A model generated the notes under the pieces. It did not search any database and was not told where the DNA came from. It worked only from the letters and a program-made list of their open reading frames with translations. This document shows, piece by piece, positions 1 through 13,198 of a DNA stretch of 64,000 nt. Made by a program: the position numbers and the translations under genes. Source of the stretch: Halobacteriales archaeon (GTDB taxonomy: Archaea; Halobacteriota; Halobacteria; Halobacteriales; SKNY01); the NCBI GenBank assembly GCA_007118975.1, contig SKQO01000003.1:1-64000 (forward strand), in the 5' to 3' direction. Within the stretch, counting starts at the first letter, position 1. Each line of letters starts with the position of its first letter.

Positions 1-1317
1 CCGGTCGTGGGACTGTTCGTCTTCGATCCCGCGTTACTCGCGGGTGCAGGTCCCCCGCGGGTGGCATATCTTCGGGCGTCGGTCCAGCGACTCCGGGACG
101 CCTACCGCGCGCACGGTAGCGATCTGGTGGTTCGACACGCGTCTCCTGTCCGGGCCGTCCCGTCGGTGGCGAAAGCGATTCCTGCCACGAGTGTGAGCTG
201 GGAGGTCGATTACTCGCAGCTGGCGACGCGGCGTGATCGGCGGATGCGAGAGCAGTTGGATGTACCGGTGAGAACCGAAGATGGCGCCGTCTGTCACCCG
301 CCCGGGACCATTACGACGACGGCGGGCGATCCCTACAAGGTATTCTCGTATTACGGGGACAAGTGGCTCGATCGGGACAAATCCGAACCGGCCCCGGTCC
401 CGAGCGGCTTGGGATTACCGGGTGTTGATCCGGGTTCGATTCCGCAATACCACGAACTCGACGTGTCGGAGTGCGAGGCTTCGCTACCACGAGCAGGGGC
501 CAGCGCTGCGCACGAACGCCTCGATGAATTTGTCGATGGGGCGATCTACCGGTATGTCGACCGGCGAGACACGCCGGCGGCGGCTGGTACGTCACGGCTG
601 TCACAGGATCTCGCGTTCGGTACCATCGGCAGCAGAACCATCTGGGAGGCAACGGTAGAAGCGTTGGCAGACGCCGACGACGACCATGCCGCCGAATCCG
701 TAACCACATTCCGGCGGCAGCTCGCCTGGCGCGAGTTTTACACGCAGGTGCTGTGGGCTCGACCCGATACGGTAACGGAGAACTACCGACAGTTCGAAGA
801 ACCGCTCGACTGGCGCGAGGACCCGGAGGGGCTGGCCGCGTGGCAGGCCGGCGAGACGGGATTCCCGTTCGTCGATGCCGGCATGCGGCAACTCCAGGAG
901 ATGGCGTGGATGCACAACCGCGTTCGCATGGTCGTCGCGTCTTTTCTCACCAAGGACCTCCTGCTCGACTGGCGCGAAGGATATCGGTGGTTCCGCACTC
1001 ACTTGGTCGACCACGACACTGCCAACGATGTCGGTGGATGGCAATGGGCCGCCTCGACAGGGACGGATGCCCAACCATATTTCCGGATCTTTAATCCGAC
1101 CCGGCAAGGGGAACAGCACGATCCGGACGCGACGTACATCAAGCACTGGGTCCCTGAACTCCGGGAGACGCCGGCCGAGGTCATTCACAGCTGGCCGGAA
1201 CGCACCGCCAGGGAGCGCGGCGAATACGCCCCAGCGTACCCGGCACCGATCCTCGATCACGACAGGCGGCGAGAGGCCGCCATCGACATGTTCGAGCAAG
1301 CACGTGGAGCCGACTAG
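1..1317 (+). CDS. phrB: Cryptochrome/photolyase family protein, 5' partial
   Basis: FAD-dependent enzyme that repairs UV-made pyrimidine dimers in DNA using blue light. The reading frame is open from base 1 and already reads VVGLFVFDP, which in this family lies about 30 residues after the true start, so the N-terminus is outside the window. The C-terminal FAD-binding half is complete. The family motif GGWQWAASTGTDAQPYFRI (about 1033-1089) is followed by the FNP-TRQGE stretch. The class (CPD photolyase against a cryptochrome-like or 6-4 enzyme) is inferred as CPD from this motif, not proven. It faces the convergent acetyltransferase gene with 6 bases between the two stops. Confidence 0.9.
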   Translation, partial: PVVGLFVFDPALLAGAGPPRVAYLRASVQRLRDAYRAHGSDLVVRHASPVRAVPSVAKAIPATSVSWEVDYSQLATRRDRRMREQLDVPVRTEDGAVCHPPGTITTTAGDPYKVFSYYGDKWLDRDKSEPAPVPSGLGLPGVDPGSIPQYHELDVSECEASLPRAGASAAHERLDEFVDGAIYRYVDRRDTPAAAGTSRLSQDLAFGTIGSRTIWEATVEALADADDDHAAESVTTFRRQLAWREFYTQVLWARPDTVTENYRQFEEPLDWREDPEGLAAWQAGETGFPFVDAGMRQLQEMAWMHNRVRMVVASFLTKDLLLDWREGYRWFRTHLVDHDTANDVGGWQWAASTGTDAQPYFRIFNPTRQGEQHDPDATYIKHWVPELRETPAEVIHSWPERTARERGEYAPAYPAPILDHDRRREAAIDMFEQARGAD

Positions 1318-1323
1318 CCCTTT

Positions 1324-1929
1324 TCAATCACCCACTTGCCGGTGGTCCCGCCACTCCGCGTGGGAAATACTATAGCGGATTGCATCGGTCGGTTCGCCAC
1401 CGATTCTGACATCGTTTCTGACCCGTCCCTCGCGCCGCCCCCCAAAGCGGTCGACATATTTCTGGATCGCCCGACGTGACTTCTCGTTGTCCGGGTGGTG
1501 TGAGACCGTCACCACCTCGAGGTCAAGGCGGTCGAAGGCGAGTTCGAGCAATCTGGCGGCCCGTTCGCCGGAATACCCGTTGCCCCAAAAGGGTTTCCGC
1601 AGCCAGGTGCCGAACTCGGCCCGTTGCAAGGACCAGTCGACCGAGATGCCCGCGAGGCCCGCAAACTCGCCCGCCCGGTCACCCTCGGTCGGCCTGACCA
1701 CGTAGGTCGCGCCCTCGCTTTCGTCGAAGGCCCGGCCGCACGTTTCGATCCACTCGATCGCCTGTTTGGGATGTTCGTACGGATCCCAGGTCACGTACGC
1801 AGTGATCTCGTCGACGCTCGGTGCCTCCTGTTTGACATGCGAATATAACTCCAGCGGGTCGGCGTCTGCGGGGTGCAGGCGCTCGTATCGGAGTCGTGAC
1901 GACGCGAACGTTTCGGGGAACATCGACAT
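1324..1929 (-). CDS. GNAT family N-acetyltransferase (RimJ/RimL-like)
   Basis: 201-aa protein of the GNAT fold that transfers acetyl from acetyl-CoA to an amine, perhaps a protein N-terminus or a small molecule. It has the RimJ/RimL-like pattern: an N-terminal strand (SSRLRYERLHPADAD), a central EFGTWLRKPFWGNGYSGE segment that holds the acetyl-CoA loop, then HPDNEKSRRAIQKYV, the conserved N-x-x-S-x-x-x-x-x-K/Y region. The substrate cannot be read from sequence. It is monocistronic, convergent with the photolyase gene, and has a long non-coding stretch upstream. Confidence 0.85.
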   Translation of the reverse strand: MSMFPETFASSRLRYERLHPADADPLELYSHVKQEAPSVDEITAYVTWDPYEHPKQAIEWIETCGRAFDESEGATYVVRPTEGDRAGEFAGLAGISVDWSLQRAEFGTWLRKPFWGNGYSGERAARLLELAFDRLDLEVVTVSHHPDNEKSRRAIQKYVDRFGGRREGRVRNDVRIGGEPTDAIRYSISHAEWRDHRQVGD

Positions 1930-2419
1930 GGCTGTCGATTACCGCCGCGGCTAAAGAATCCACAGCGATTTGGCTGGGCATGAATCCCCGGACCACCTCA
2001 ACCGAACGTCGTTCGCCACGCGGTGGGGGAATCGTGGGGTGTACCACTTGGGCAACTTTGGTGTGGTCGCCCGGAACCGGGTCACGTCGACCAGGGGTCC
2101 CGCGGGAGAGCACACATCGGCGGGACGAGGCCGGGGCGCGTTGGGCCCGCACAGAGATATTGCGAACGACCCGACTGCCGTTTTTTGGTGATCGGGGGGC
2201 CAGCACGCCACGGTGGGACCACACACAGGAAGGGTGTTTGCCTTTCGTTCGAGCGCTGGAATCGGGGCCACCGCTTTGACTGGAAGTGACGAAGCCGAAG
2301 GCCTATGTGCGGAATTTCCGTAGCAGCCCCCAGTGACCGCGACAGCCCGCAGCACCGTTCCAAGACACGAGGTCTTATTGGGCATGCGGCCCGGCGGATG
2401 ACCCGGAGCGTCGTTCGAA
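1930..2419. other. 490-base intergenic region, no supported gene
   Basis: Region between the start of the GNAT gene (minus) and the start of the flippase gene (plus), so it must hold both promoters. Open frames here encode Arg/Pro/Ser-rich peptides with none of the acidic bias of the real genes. No tRNA cloverleaf, repeat or family motif was recognised. Confidence 0.5.
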
Positions 2420-3928
2420 ATGAACATCCGTGACCGCTTGACACACGGGTTCTTTTACATCTTCTCTGGCCGGGTCGGCGCTGGTTTGCTCACGGTAATC
2501 GTCACGCCGATCATCGTCCGCGTTCTCGGAAGCGGCGGCTACGGAGACTATGCCTTTGCCCTTGCCGTGTACAGCGCGCTACGGACGGTCGCGGGGGGCG
2601 GGACGTACGAAGGGGCGCGCAAATACATCGCCGAAAAAGCGATGGGTGCGGAACAGGAGACGATCTTTTATTACTATCTCAAGGTGGCAGCGTTGTTTGG
2701 CACAGTTGCGGCCTCGCTGCTCGTTGTGGCCACGTATCTATTCGTTGGGCGCCTCATCCTCGATCCACACCTACGTCCCTATCTCTACATTGTCGCGGGG
2801 ATGGTGTTCTTTCACTCCTTCTATCATTTGATCCGGAGCTCGCTGATGGGGTACAACCTGGAGGAGTACTCCGAGCCGCTGTACGTGCTCAACCGGGTAT
2901 TCTTTCCACTGATCGGTATCCCCCTCGCGCTCGTCGGCTGGCATGTCGCCGGCCTCCTGGTCGGCCACCTGCTTTCCACTGTGTTGATCGTCCTGATCGG
3001 GTACGGCGCGCTCCTCCGCTATACCTCGGTCACCCTCCGCTCACCGGTCGAACTGGTTCCTCGCCCGGCCATTTTCCACTCCCGTATGTTCCGGTACGGC
3101 ATGTTGAACGTCGTCTTCGTGCTCACCACCAAATCGCTCTATGTCACCGACATTCTGCTGCTCAAGCCCTTCGTCGAGAGCGAGGAGGTCGGTTACTACA
3201 ATGCCGCCCTCGTCGCCGCGGAGTTCCTGTGGTTCGTCCCGATGGCGCTTCAGGTCGTCCTGTTGCACTCGGCCTCGGCGCTGTGGGCGGCCGGTCGGGA
3301 AGACGACATCACCGAGATGGCAAGCACGATTACCCGGTATACGCTTTTGATGACGGGCACGATTGCCGTCGTCCTCGCGACCGTGGGGGATGCCTTCCTG
3401 CCGGTGTATTTCGGCGCGGAATTCGCCGTTTCGTACCTGCCGATGCTGTTACTCCTTCCCGGCGTCGTCGCCTTCGCCGTGGCGCGACCGATCTACGCGA
3501 TCGGGCAGGGCCACGGCAATATGCGGGTCCTTGTGCTGGCAACCGGGAGTGCGGCAGTCCTCAACCTGGTTGGGAATCTTCTGCTCATCCCGCCATTTGG
3601 GATGCACGGGGCGGCAGTCGCGACGAGTATCGGCTACGGATCGATGGTGATCTTCCACATACTGACGGCCCGTCACCTGGGATTTTATCCCTTACAGGAT
3701 GTTCCGTTGTTCCGGATTGTGGTGACCTGTCTGGTCCCCCTTCCAGTATTCGTGTTCGTCTACGATCTCATCGGGGTGCCACTTCTCGGCATGATCATGA
3801 TCCCGCTCCTCGCGTTGCCCGCGTTCGTCGTGTTGGCCCGACAGCTTGATGTCATCAGCGACCGGGAATGGTCGGAGTCCAAAGCGCTCGCCCGACGACG
3901 GTTACAGGGCGGAGAAAACAACGAGTGA
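2420..3928 (+). CDS. Polysaccharide/oligosaccharide flippase (Wzx/MATE-like)
   Basis: 502-aa polytopic membrane protein with about 14 hydrophobic segments, starting GFFYIFSGRVGAGLLTVI, the usual first helix of the MurJ/MATE/Wzx flippase superfamily. Such proteins flip lipid-linked glycans across the membrane. In haloarchaea they serve N-glycosylation of the S-layer (AglR-type) or exopolysaccharide export. The length matches the family. It ends with a basic cytoplasmic tail. The next gene, 85 bases downstream on the same strand, encodes a SAM-fold protein of the kind seen in glycan loci. Which glycan is carried is not visible. Confidence 0.85.
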   Translation: MNIRDRLTHGFFYIFSGRVGAGLLTVIVTPIIVRVLGSGGYGDYAFALAVYSALRTVAGGGTYEGARKYIAEKAMGAEQETIFYYYLKVAALFGTVAASLLVVATYLFVGRLILDPHLRPYLYIVAGMVFFHSFYHLIRSSLMGYNLEEYSEPLYVLNRVFFPLIGIPLALVGWHVAGLLVGHLLSTVLIVLIGYGALLRYTSVTLRSPVELVPRPAIFHSRMFRYGMLNVVFVLTTKSLYVTDILLLKPFVESEEVGYYNAALVAAEFLWFVPMALQVVLLHSASALWAAGREDDITEMASTITRYTLLMTGTIAVVLATVGDAFLPVYFGAEFAVSYLPMLLLLPGVVAFAVARPIYAIGQGHGNMRVLVLATGSAAVLNLVGNLLLIPPFGMHGAAVATSIGYGSMVIFHILTARHLGFYPLQDVPLFRIVVTCLVPLPVFVFVYDLIGVPLLGMIMIPLLALPAFVVLARQLDVISDREWSESKALARRRLQGGENNE

Positions 3929-4013
3929 GAGCCCGTGAGATGTCCGATCGGAGGCATATCGAATCAGTCCATTCATTACCATCCCCATCCCGAAAGGTGA
4001 CACGGACGGTCAC

Positions 4014-4718
4014 ATGCAGGCGAATTTTCACAAGAACATTGCTCGACTCATCACGGACATCCAAGCGGAATTCGAGGTTCCGCATTTCGTCGAAACGGGA
4101 ACAAACGTGGGCCAGACCGCCGAGTGGGCCAGCGAGCACTTCGACGACGTGACAACGATTGAGCTCGACGACGATCTCTACGAGACGGCGGTCAGCGAGC
4201 GGGGTCACATCGAGAACCTCTCGATTGTCAAGGGTAACTCCACGGAGGAACTCGGGCCGGTGCTGGCGGACCTCCACGGGCAAGCGGTCGTTCATCTCGA
4301 TGCCCACCTCGGGGGAAAGTGGCTTGCCTCCGCGGGAGATACGACGGCGAGCGAGGATTTCACCGAGTGTCCACTCATGGACGAGCTCGACGCCTTTAAG
4401 GGGCTCGAGGAGACCCACTATCTATTCATCGACGACGCACGCGTCTTCACCTCGCCGCGACGGGAGCCATTCAACCCCGACGATTGGCCCTCAGTTCAGG
4501 ACGTAATCCACAAACTCGAGGAAGTCGACCCCGACTACCACGTTATCATCTACCTCGACGAAATCATTGCCGTGCCCCCGGAAGGCAGGGCGTTCGTTCG
4601 TGATCGTATCAGGACGTATAAGACGGAGGATCGCGAGGCATCGTCCCGGTTGCGGCGGTACATTATGAACAAGGTCTGGCAGCATGCGAGCCTGTCCGGA
4701 CCGGTTCGCGACCTATAA
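4014..4718 (+). CDS. Class I SAM-dependent methyltransferase-like protein
   Basis: 234-aa soluble protein. Residues 25-36 (FVETGTNVGQTA) form a methyltransferase motif I (E/D-x-G-x-N-x-G), followed by an acidic strand end TIELDDDLYETA and a later HLDAHLGG. This is the pattern of Rossmann-fold methyltransferase-like proteins found in sugar and cell-surface biosynthesis loci. It follows the flippase on the same strand after 85 bases, so a role in modifying a glycan or its carrier is a reasonable inference. Substrate unknown. A GGTGA sequence lies 13-18 bases before the ATG, at the far edge of useful Shine-Dalgarno spacing. Confidence 0.6.
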   Translation: MQANFHKNIARLITDIQAEFEVPHFVETGTNVGQTAEWASEHFDDVTTIELDDDLYETAVSERGHIENLSIVKGNSTEELGPVLADLHGQAVVHLDAHLGGKWLASAGDTTASEDFTECPLMDELDAFKGLEETHYLFIDDARVFTSPRREPFNPDDWPSVQDVIHKLEEVDPDYHVIIYLDEIIAVPPEGRAFVRDRIRTYKTEDREASSRLRRYIMNKVWQHASLSGPVRDL

Positions 4719-4782
4719 ACCTCCGGCAGGAGTTTACGTAGCGATCTCCTCCGTGGAGTGACACCGGTGGGCCCGGCGACGT

Positions 4783-5247
4783 TTACGCCAACAACGTCTG
4801 CAATCGCCGATGACGGTCCCGAAACATCAGGGCGAGGCCGAGACGAAATACGGGTTCCGGGAGCCATCTCGGGGATCGATACGACACGTGATCGTACACC
4901 AGCGTGCCGAAATTCACGTCGACGAACCGGTGGGTGTGAACCCAGCGAGGTATTGGCCCCGCCAGAAGTTCGTCGCGAAACATCCCCGACCGTCCCTCGC
5001 ACGAGCGGTGGGTAATACGGGCGACCCATCGGACTGCCGGACCGCCGGGAACCGGTTGAAACGCGAGCGTAAGGTCCGTCCCCGGTGATAGCCCCGCCCC
5101 TGCATTGCACTCGGGATACTCGACAGCACGAACCTCGAGGCCCAGCATTCCCGGAGTCAGTGCGAGCAGCCCAGCCGGTTCCGCGTGAAACTGCCAGACA
5201 ACGTCGAACGGTGCGTCGAGGACTGAAGCATGGACATACGTGGGCAT
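4783..5247 (-). CDS. SRPBCC (START-like) family protein
   Basis: 154-aa protein with the START/polyketide-cyclase-like layout: a first strand entering FDVVWQFHAEPAGLLALTPG, then strands around VRWVARITHRS and the C-terminal long helix VFRLGLALMFRDRHRRLQTL that lines the hydrophobic cavity. Members bind lipids or other hydrophobic ligands, and some haloarchaeal relatives are annotated as cell division inhibitor-like. Ligand unknown. It is divergent from the ABC transporter pair and convergent with the methyltransferase-like gene. Confidence 0.75.
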   Translation of the reverse strand: MPTYVHASVLDAPFDVVWQFHAEPAGLLALTPGMLGLEVRAVEYPECNAGAGLSPGTDLTLAFQPVPGGPAVRWVARITHRSCEGRSGMFRDELLAGPIPRWVHTHRFVDVNFGTLVYDHVSYRSPRWLPEPVFRLGLALMFRDRHRRLQTLLA

Positions 5248-5311
5248 GAGGTGACGATTGATACCGGATCACCGATACAGGGCCGGGAATCCGGGGGCTT
5301 ATCGTAGGAGG

Positions 5312-5318
5312 CTTTACC
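5312..5318 (+). promoter_or_regulatory. TATA box for the ABC transporter genes
   Basis: CTTTACC sits 22-28 bases before the ATG at 5340, the spacing expected if transcription starts at or next to the start codon (leaderless mRNA, common in haloarchaea). Seen by eye only. Confidence 0.45.
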
Positions 5319-5339
5319 CCCAAGTGGTTAACGCCCCGC

Positions 5340-6260
5340 ATGGTCGCTATCGCGCTCGAGGGCGTGACAAAACGTTTTCATGACGTCGTCGCGGTCTCCG
5401 AGCTCGACCTCGTCGTCGAGGAGGGCGAAATTTTCGGCTTTCTCGGGCCCAACGGGGCGGGAAAGACGACCACCATCGATCTGATGCTGGATTTCATTCG
5501 ACCGGACGAAGGTCGGATCGAAGTGCTCGGTCGGGACGTCCGGGAGGATCCACGGGCGATTCGTCAGCGGACAGGCGTCCTCCCCGAAGGGGCCGAAGTG
5601 TGGGGGCGGTTGACCGGCCAACAGCACCTGGAGTTCGCGATCGATTCCAAGGGCGTCGACGCCGATCCCACTGCACTGCTGGAACGGGTTGGCATTCCCG
5701 AGGCAATCGACCGCAAAGCCGGGGGATACTCGAAGGGGATGGCCCAGCGCCTGTTACTGGCCATGGCACTGGTGGGTGATCCCGATCTGCTCATCTTGGA
5801 CGAGCCCTCCACGGGCCTGGATCCCAACGGGGCACGGGAGATGCGCCAGATCGTACGAGAGGAAAACGACCGTGGTGCGACCGTGTTCTTCTCGAGTCAC
5901 ATCCTCGAGCAGGTCGACGCCGTGTGTGATCGGGTTGGGATCATGCGTGGGGGCGAAATGGTCGCGACCGACACGGTGGCCGGGCTACGGGAATCACTGA
6001 GTACCGACACCGTGCTCCGAGTAACGGTGAATCGACTAGAAGCGGACACCGTTCAAGCGGCCGAGGCGGTCGAGGGTGTCTCCGCAGTCGAGACCGAAAC
6101 GGTAGACCAACCGACCCTGATCGTCCACAGCGACGGGTCAAAGACAGCTATCCTGACCGCCATTGAGGAGACGGGTGTCGAGATCAACGACTTCCAGACC
6201 GAGGAGGCCTCCCTCGAGGAAGTGTTCCGGGCGTACACGACGGCGGAGACTACAGCATGA
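5340..6260 (+). CDS. ABC transporter ATP-binding protein
   Basis: 306-aa ATPase of an ABC-2 type exporter. Walker A is at residues 36-44 (GPNGAGKTT), the signature is about residues 129-134 (YSKGMAQ, a variant of LSGGQ common in this subfamily), and Walker B with its glutamate is about 150-157 (LLILDEPS), followed by the D-loop GLDPNG. The C-terminal ~80 residues form the small accessory domain typical of drug- and NatA-type exporters. Its stop overlaps the permease start in ATGA, so the two are translationally coupled. Exported substrate unknown. Confidence 0.93.
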   Translation: MVAIALEGVTKRFHDVVAVSELDLVVEEGEIFGFLGPNGAGKTTTIDLMLDFIRPDEGRIEVLGRDVREDPRAIRQRTGVLPEGAEVWGRLTGQQHLEFAIDSKGVDADPTALLERVGIPEAIDRKAGGYSKGMAQRLLLAMALVGDPDLLILDEPSTGLDPNGAREMRQIVREENDRGATVFFSSHILEQVDAVCDRVGIMRGGEMVATDTVAGLRESLSTDTVLRVTVNRLEADTVQAAEAVEGVSAVETETVDQPTLIVHSDGSKTAILTAIEETGVEINDFQTEEASLEEVFRAYTTAETTA

Positions 6261-7174
6261 CGAATGTTCATCCCGAAAGCGTGGTTGCGATCGCACGGAA
6301 GGACTTCCAGGACTCGGTCCGCTCGTGGGTGTTCTGGGGACTGAGTACGTTCTTTTTCGCCTTACTGGTCACGACGACGGCGTCCATCTGGTATTTCGCG
6401 GACGACCCGATCTTCGGCGCCGAGCTGACGACCGGGGTGCTCGTCGGTGTGACGAGCAGCATAACTCGCGTGATCATTCCCGTGATCGCACTCATCCTCG
6501 GCTGGAAGGCGATCGCCGGCGAGTGGGAATCTGGCAGCATGAAAGTCCTGCTCTCGCTGCCACATTCCCGGAAAGACGTTGTCCTCGGCAAACTACTCGG
6601 CCGCGCGGTGGTCCTCGCGCTATCTCTCGTGATCGGGTTCGCGCTGGCAGCCGTCGTCGTCGCGGCGTTGATGGGCGGGTTCGACGTGGTAGATTACGTC
6701 GGGCTCCTCGTCATGTCGATTATCTACGGTGTTGCGTACGTAAGCCTCGCCGTCGCGGTATCCGCGATGACGAAATCGACGACCATCGCCGGCGCCGGGG
6801 TATTCGGCATCTTCCTCCTGTTTTACGTCGTCTGGAACGCGGCGTTCAACGCCATTCAGTTACTCGTCCAGTTCGAATACATCGACGGCGTCGAGTATAC
6901 GACGGAGTTCCAGGGCGAGGAGATCGAACTTCTGCGACTGCCGGACTGGGCGTATCTGTTCGACATGTTCGATCCGGGGACCGCATACTCGAACGTGTTG
7001 ACGCTGGCAACCGACGCGGCCGAGATCGAGGGCGCCGCCCAAATCGAAGCCGACATGTTCCACGGCTCAATTCCCTTCTTCCTCCAGGACTGGTTCTCGT
7101 TCGTGGTCCTCCTGTTTTGGATCCTTGCGCCGCTGGCCGTCGCAGTGTATCACTTCGAACGCGTCGATCTCTGA
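6257..7174 (+). CDS. ABC-2 type transporter permease
   Basis: 305-aa membrane protein with about six hydrophobic helices and a large extracytoplasmic loop between helices 5 and 6 (acidic, near 6880-7060). The N-terminus VVAIARKDFQDSVRSWVFW is the amphipathic lead helix of ABC-2/NosY-type permeases, and GEWESGSMKVLLSLPHSR is the conserved coupling segment. It partners the ATPase encoded immediately upstream with a 4-base overlap. Together they probably form a homodimeric exporter. The substrate is not evident. Confidence 0.9.
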   Translation: MTNVHPESVVAIARKDFQDSVRSWVFWGLSTFFFALLVTTTASIWYFADDPIFGAELTTGVLVGVTSSITRVIIPVIALILGWKAIAGEWESGSMKVLLSLPHSRKDVVLGKLLGRAVVLALSLVIGFALAAVVVAALMGGFDVVDYVGLLVMSIIYGVAYVSLAVAVSAMTKSTTIAGAGVFGIFLLFYVVWNAAFNAIQLLVQFEYIDGVEYTTEFQGEEIELLRLPDWAYLFDMFDPGTAYSNVLTLATDAAEIEGAAQIEADMFHGSIPFFLQDWFSFVVLLFWILAPLAVAVYHFERVDL

Positions 7175-7187
7175 TCGAGTCGGGCAA

Positions 7188-10522
<3,335 letters not shown>

Positions 10523-10523
10523 A

Positions 10524-11717
10524 TTACCCTGTCACCGACGTCGGTCCCGGAAGGGACAGACGCCGGAAGAACGGGATCGCGGCGACGGCGATCAGGATCT
10601 CCATGCTCCCGATCAATGCAAATGCCGTCAGGAACCCGAACGATCCAGCGATTGTCCCGCCCAGCAAGATGCCGGTAAGAAAGCCGAGACTGCCGAACAC
10701 GTTGAACCCGGCCATTGCCGAACCGCGCCTCGTATCGTCAGCCAGGTCGGTGACGAGCGCCATCGTGGCCGGCGAAACCATTGCGCCGAAGATGCCTACG
10801 ATGAGCATCGAGACGGCCGTCGTCTCGAGGGTCGGTGTCAGCCCGACGATGAGGATCGAACCGCCGTAGCAAGCCGAGCCACCGACTACCGGGATGAACC
10901 GGCCGATCCGATCGGAGACGCGGCCAAACGGATACTGGAGCAGCGCAAATGGACCGAAGAACAACAGTAACATGAGCCCTGTCTGACCGGGATCAAGGTC
11001 GAAGATTTCCCGAAAGTAGAACACGCCTACCAGCGCCATGAAGCCGGCGGTCAGGCGGTCGACGAAACCGAAAGCAAACGGCAACCCCAGACTCGGCGTC
11101 CCCAGGGTGTCTGCTACGACCCGCCGGAACCCCGGTCGATTCGACGGTGGAGCACGATCGCGGACCAGTGCGAGCAGGGGCAACAGGAGAAGAAAGCACG
11201 CAGCCGCGGCGAGCAGTGGTACAAGCGGCCCGAGCAGCGACAGTTGGCCCCCGATGGGCGAACCGAGCGCCGTTCCGGACCCGATGGCAATGCCCGCGGC
11301 ACCCATGTTCCGCCCGTGGCCGCCGTCGAGATCCATGAGCATGGTAATCGCCAGCGAGAAGGCACCGATCGTTGCCGCCCCCTGGAAAACCCGGACTGCG
11401 AGCACGTGCCCGAACGTTACCTCCCCAAAGACGGGGAGTGCGACCAGAATGAGATACCCCGTAGCGCCGCCCAGTGCGCCGAGTGCAATGAACGGGACGC
11501 GGCGGCTGAACCTGTCGCTTACGGCACCCCAGACCCCCGCAAAACAGATGAACGCGGCGAATTCGGCGGCGAGAAACCACATGCTCGCATCGAGGTCCGT
11601 GGTGGCACCGAGCGCCTCGACCAGATCCGCAATCCCGGGATACAGGAGCACCTGCGCGAGCAACGTCACGAAGATGACGCTTGCCAGCACCACCCGATCC
11701 CGGGCATGCGGTCGCAC
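10524..11717 (-). CDS. MFS transporter
   Basis: 397-aa membrane protein with 12 hydrophobic helices in two halves. The loop after helix 2 reads GAVSDRFSRRVPF and its counterpart in the second half is FGRVSDRIGRF, the G-x-x-x-D-R-x-G-R signature of the major facilitator superfamily. It resembles drug/sugar efflux members (DHA1-like) in length and loops. No substrate can be assigned and neighbours give no clear clue. Confidence 0.9.
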   Translation of the reverse strand: MRPHARDRVVLASVIFVTLLAQVLLYPGIADLVEALGATTDLDASMWFLAAEFAAFICFAGVWGAVSDRFSRRVPFIALGALGGATGYLILVALPVFGEVTFGHVLAVRVFQGAATIGAFSLAITMLMDLDGGHGRNMGAAGIAIGSGTALGSPIGGQLSLLGPLVPLLAAAACFLLLLPLLALVRDRAPPSNRPGFRRVVADTLGTPSLGLPFAFGFVDRLTAGFMALVGVFYFREIFDLDPGQTGLMLLLFFGPFALLQYPFGRVSDRIGRFIPVVGGSACYGGSILIVGLTPTLETTAVSMLIVGIFGAMVSPATMALVTDLADDTRRGSAMAGFNVFGSLGFLTGILLGGTIAGSFGFLTAFALIGSMEILIAVAAIPFFRRLSLPGPTSVTG

Positions 11718-11817
11718 ACCAGTTCCTGACGGAGCAGTGGAAAAATCACGTCGATCCGCGCGCGAGATTTGCCGTCACTGGCAGTTATATTCGGCGCCGA
11801 GGATATGCATGAAATGC

Positions 11818-13107
11818 ATGACTGACAGCCGGCAACGGTTCGACACGGCCAGCGTTCACGCCGGCCAGGCGGTCGACGAGGCGACCGGCGCCCGGGCGCC
11901 GCCAATCTATCAGAGCACCTCGTTTGTCTTCGACTCCGCCGACGACGCCGCCGCCCGGTACGCGCTGGAGTCGGACGAACACGTGTATTCACGTATCAGC
12001 AATCCGACGACGCGGAGCCTCGAACATCGTATTACAGATCTGCACGACGCCGGGGGCGCCGTTGCGACCGCGACCGGCCTGGCTGCGCTGGACGCCGCCA
12101 CCTTCGTGCTGGCGGAACCCGACTCGAACATCGTGACTTCGTCGGTGATCTACGGCGGCACGGCGACGTACTTTCGGCATGCCGCGGAAAAACGGGGGAT
12201 CGAACCCCGGTTCGTCGATCCGCTCGATACCGGGGCCGTGGCGGCTGCCATCGATCGAAAAACCGCCTACCTCCACGTCGAGACCATCGGCAATCCCGCC
12301 CTCGTCACCCCGGATTTCGAGGCGCTCGCGCGGATCGCTCACGACAACGACACGCCACTGTTCGTAGACAACACGTTCGCCTCGCCCTGGCTGTGCCGGC
12401 CGCTCGAACATGGTGCCGACCTGGTGTGGGAATCGACGACGAAGTGGATCCACGGCGCCGGCACGACCGTGGGTGGGGTACTCGTGGACGGAGGAAGCTT
12501 CGACTGGTCGGCCGGTTCGTATCCGGAACTCGCGGAGCCGAACCGCGCCTACCCGGAAAAAACGTTTGCCACTGATTTCGCGGCCGCCCCTGTGGCGGCT
12601 GCGGCCCGCTTCCGTTCGCTGCGAAGCCTCGGCGCAGCCCAGTCGCCGTTCGACGCGTGGGTCACGCTTCAGGGCCTCGAAACGTTGCCATTGCGCATGG
12701 AACGCCACTGCGAGAATGCAGCCATCGTCGCCGAGTATCTGGCCGACCACCCGGAAGTGGGCTGGGTGAATTACCCCGGACTTGGGGGCCACAACACCCA
12801 CGAGAACGCCAGGCAGTACCTCGATGGCGGGTATGGTGGTATGATATCATTCGGCCTCGCCGACGGGTTCGAACCGGGCAAACGGCTCTGCGAGGAGACC
12901 GAGGTGTTCAGCTTCTTGGCCAATGTTGGCGACGCGAAGTCGCTGATCATCCATCCGGCGAGTACGACACACGGGCAACTCTCCGCGGAAGAGCAACGCG
13001 AAAGCGGCGTTTCCCGCGATCTCATCCGACTTTCGATCGGTATCGAGGATCCGGCCGACCTCCTGGCTGATCTGGATCGGGCGATCGACCGTGCGGTCGA
13101 CGGCTGA
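11818..13107 (+). CDS. metY: O-acetylhomoserine aminocarboxypropyltransferase (sulfhydrylase)
   Basis: 429-aa PLP enzyme that makes homocysteine from O-acetylhomoserine and sulfide. The Cys/Met metabolism fold shows [13 protein letters not shown] at the N-terminus, YSRISNPT (the YSR phosphate clamp), and the PLP lysine Lys209 in STTKWIHG. The frame is open far upstream, but that part shadows the MFS gene. ATG 11818 (alternative 11809) gives the family start [16 protein letters not shown]. Its partner metX begins 91 bases downstream on the same strand, and the pair defines direct sulfhydrylation rather than transsulfuration. Confidence 0.94.
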   Translation: MTDSRQRFDTASVHAGQAVDEATGARAPPIYQSTSFVFDSADDAAARYALESDEHVYSRISNPTTRSLEHRITDLHDAGGAVATATGLAALDAATFVLAEPDSNIVTSSVIYGGTATYFRHAAEKRGIEPRFVDPLDTGAVAAAIDRKTAYLHVETIGNPALVTPDFEALARIAHDNDTPLFVDNTFASPWLCRPLEHGADLVWESTTKWIHGAGTTVGGVLVDGGSFDWSAGSYPELAEPNRAYPEKTFATDFAAAPVAAAARFRSLRSLGAAQSPFDAWVTLQGLETLPLRMERHCENAAIVAEYLADHPEVGWVNYPGLGGHNTHENARQYLDGGYGGMISFGLADGFEPGKRLCEETEVFSFLANVGDAKSLIIHPASTTHGQLSAEEQRESGVSRDLIRLSIGIEDPADLLADLDRAIDRAVDG

Positions 13108-13198
13108 TGGTCGTGTCGAATTTTGCCGTCAGGCCGGAACATTAGGTCACGGGACTCCCACGCTCAGTTGCGCACCGGCCCGAGAGCCGGAAGAACCC

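Noticed and set aside
1951-2427. Minus-strand frame of 158 codons upstream of the flippase
   Set aside because: Basic, Pro/Ala/Cys-rich product with no family; spans the expected promoter region.
11038-11817. 260-codon N-terminal extension of MetY
   Set aside because: It is antisense to the MFS gene, Ser/Arg/Pro-rich, and absent from the family.
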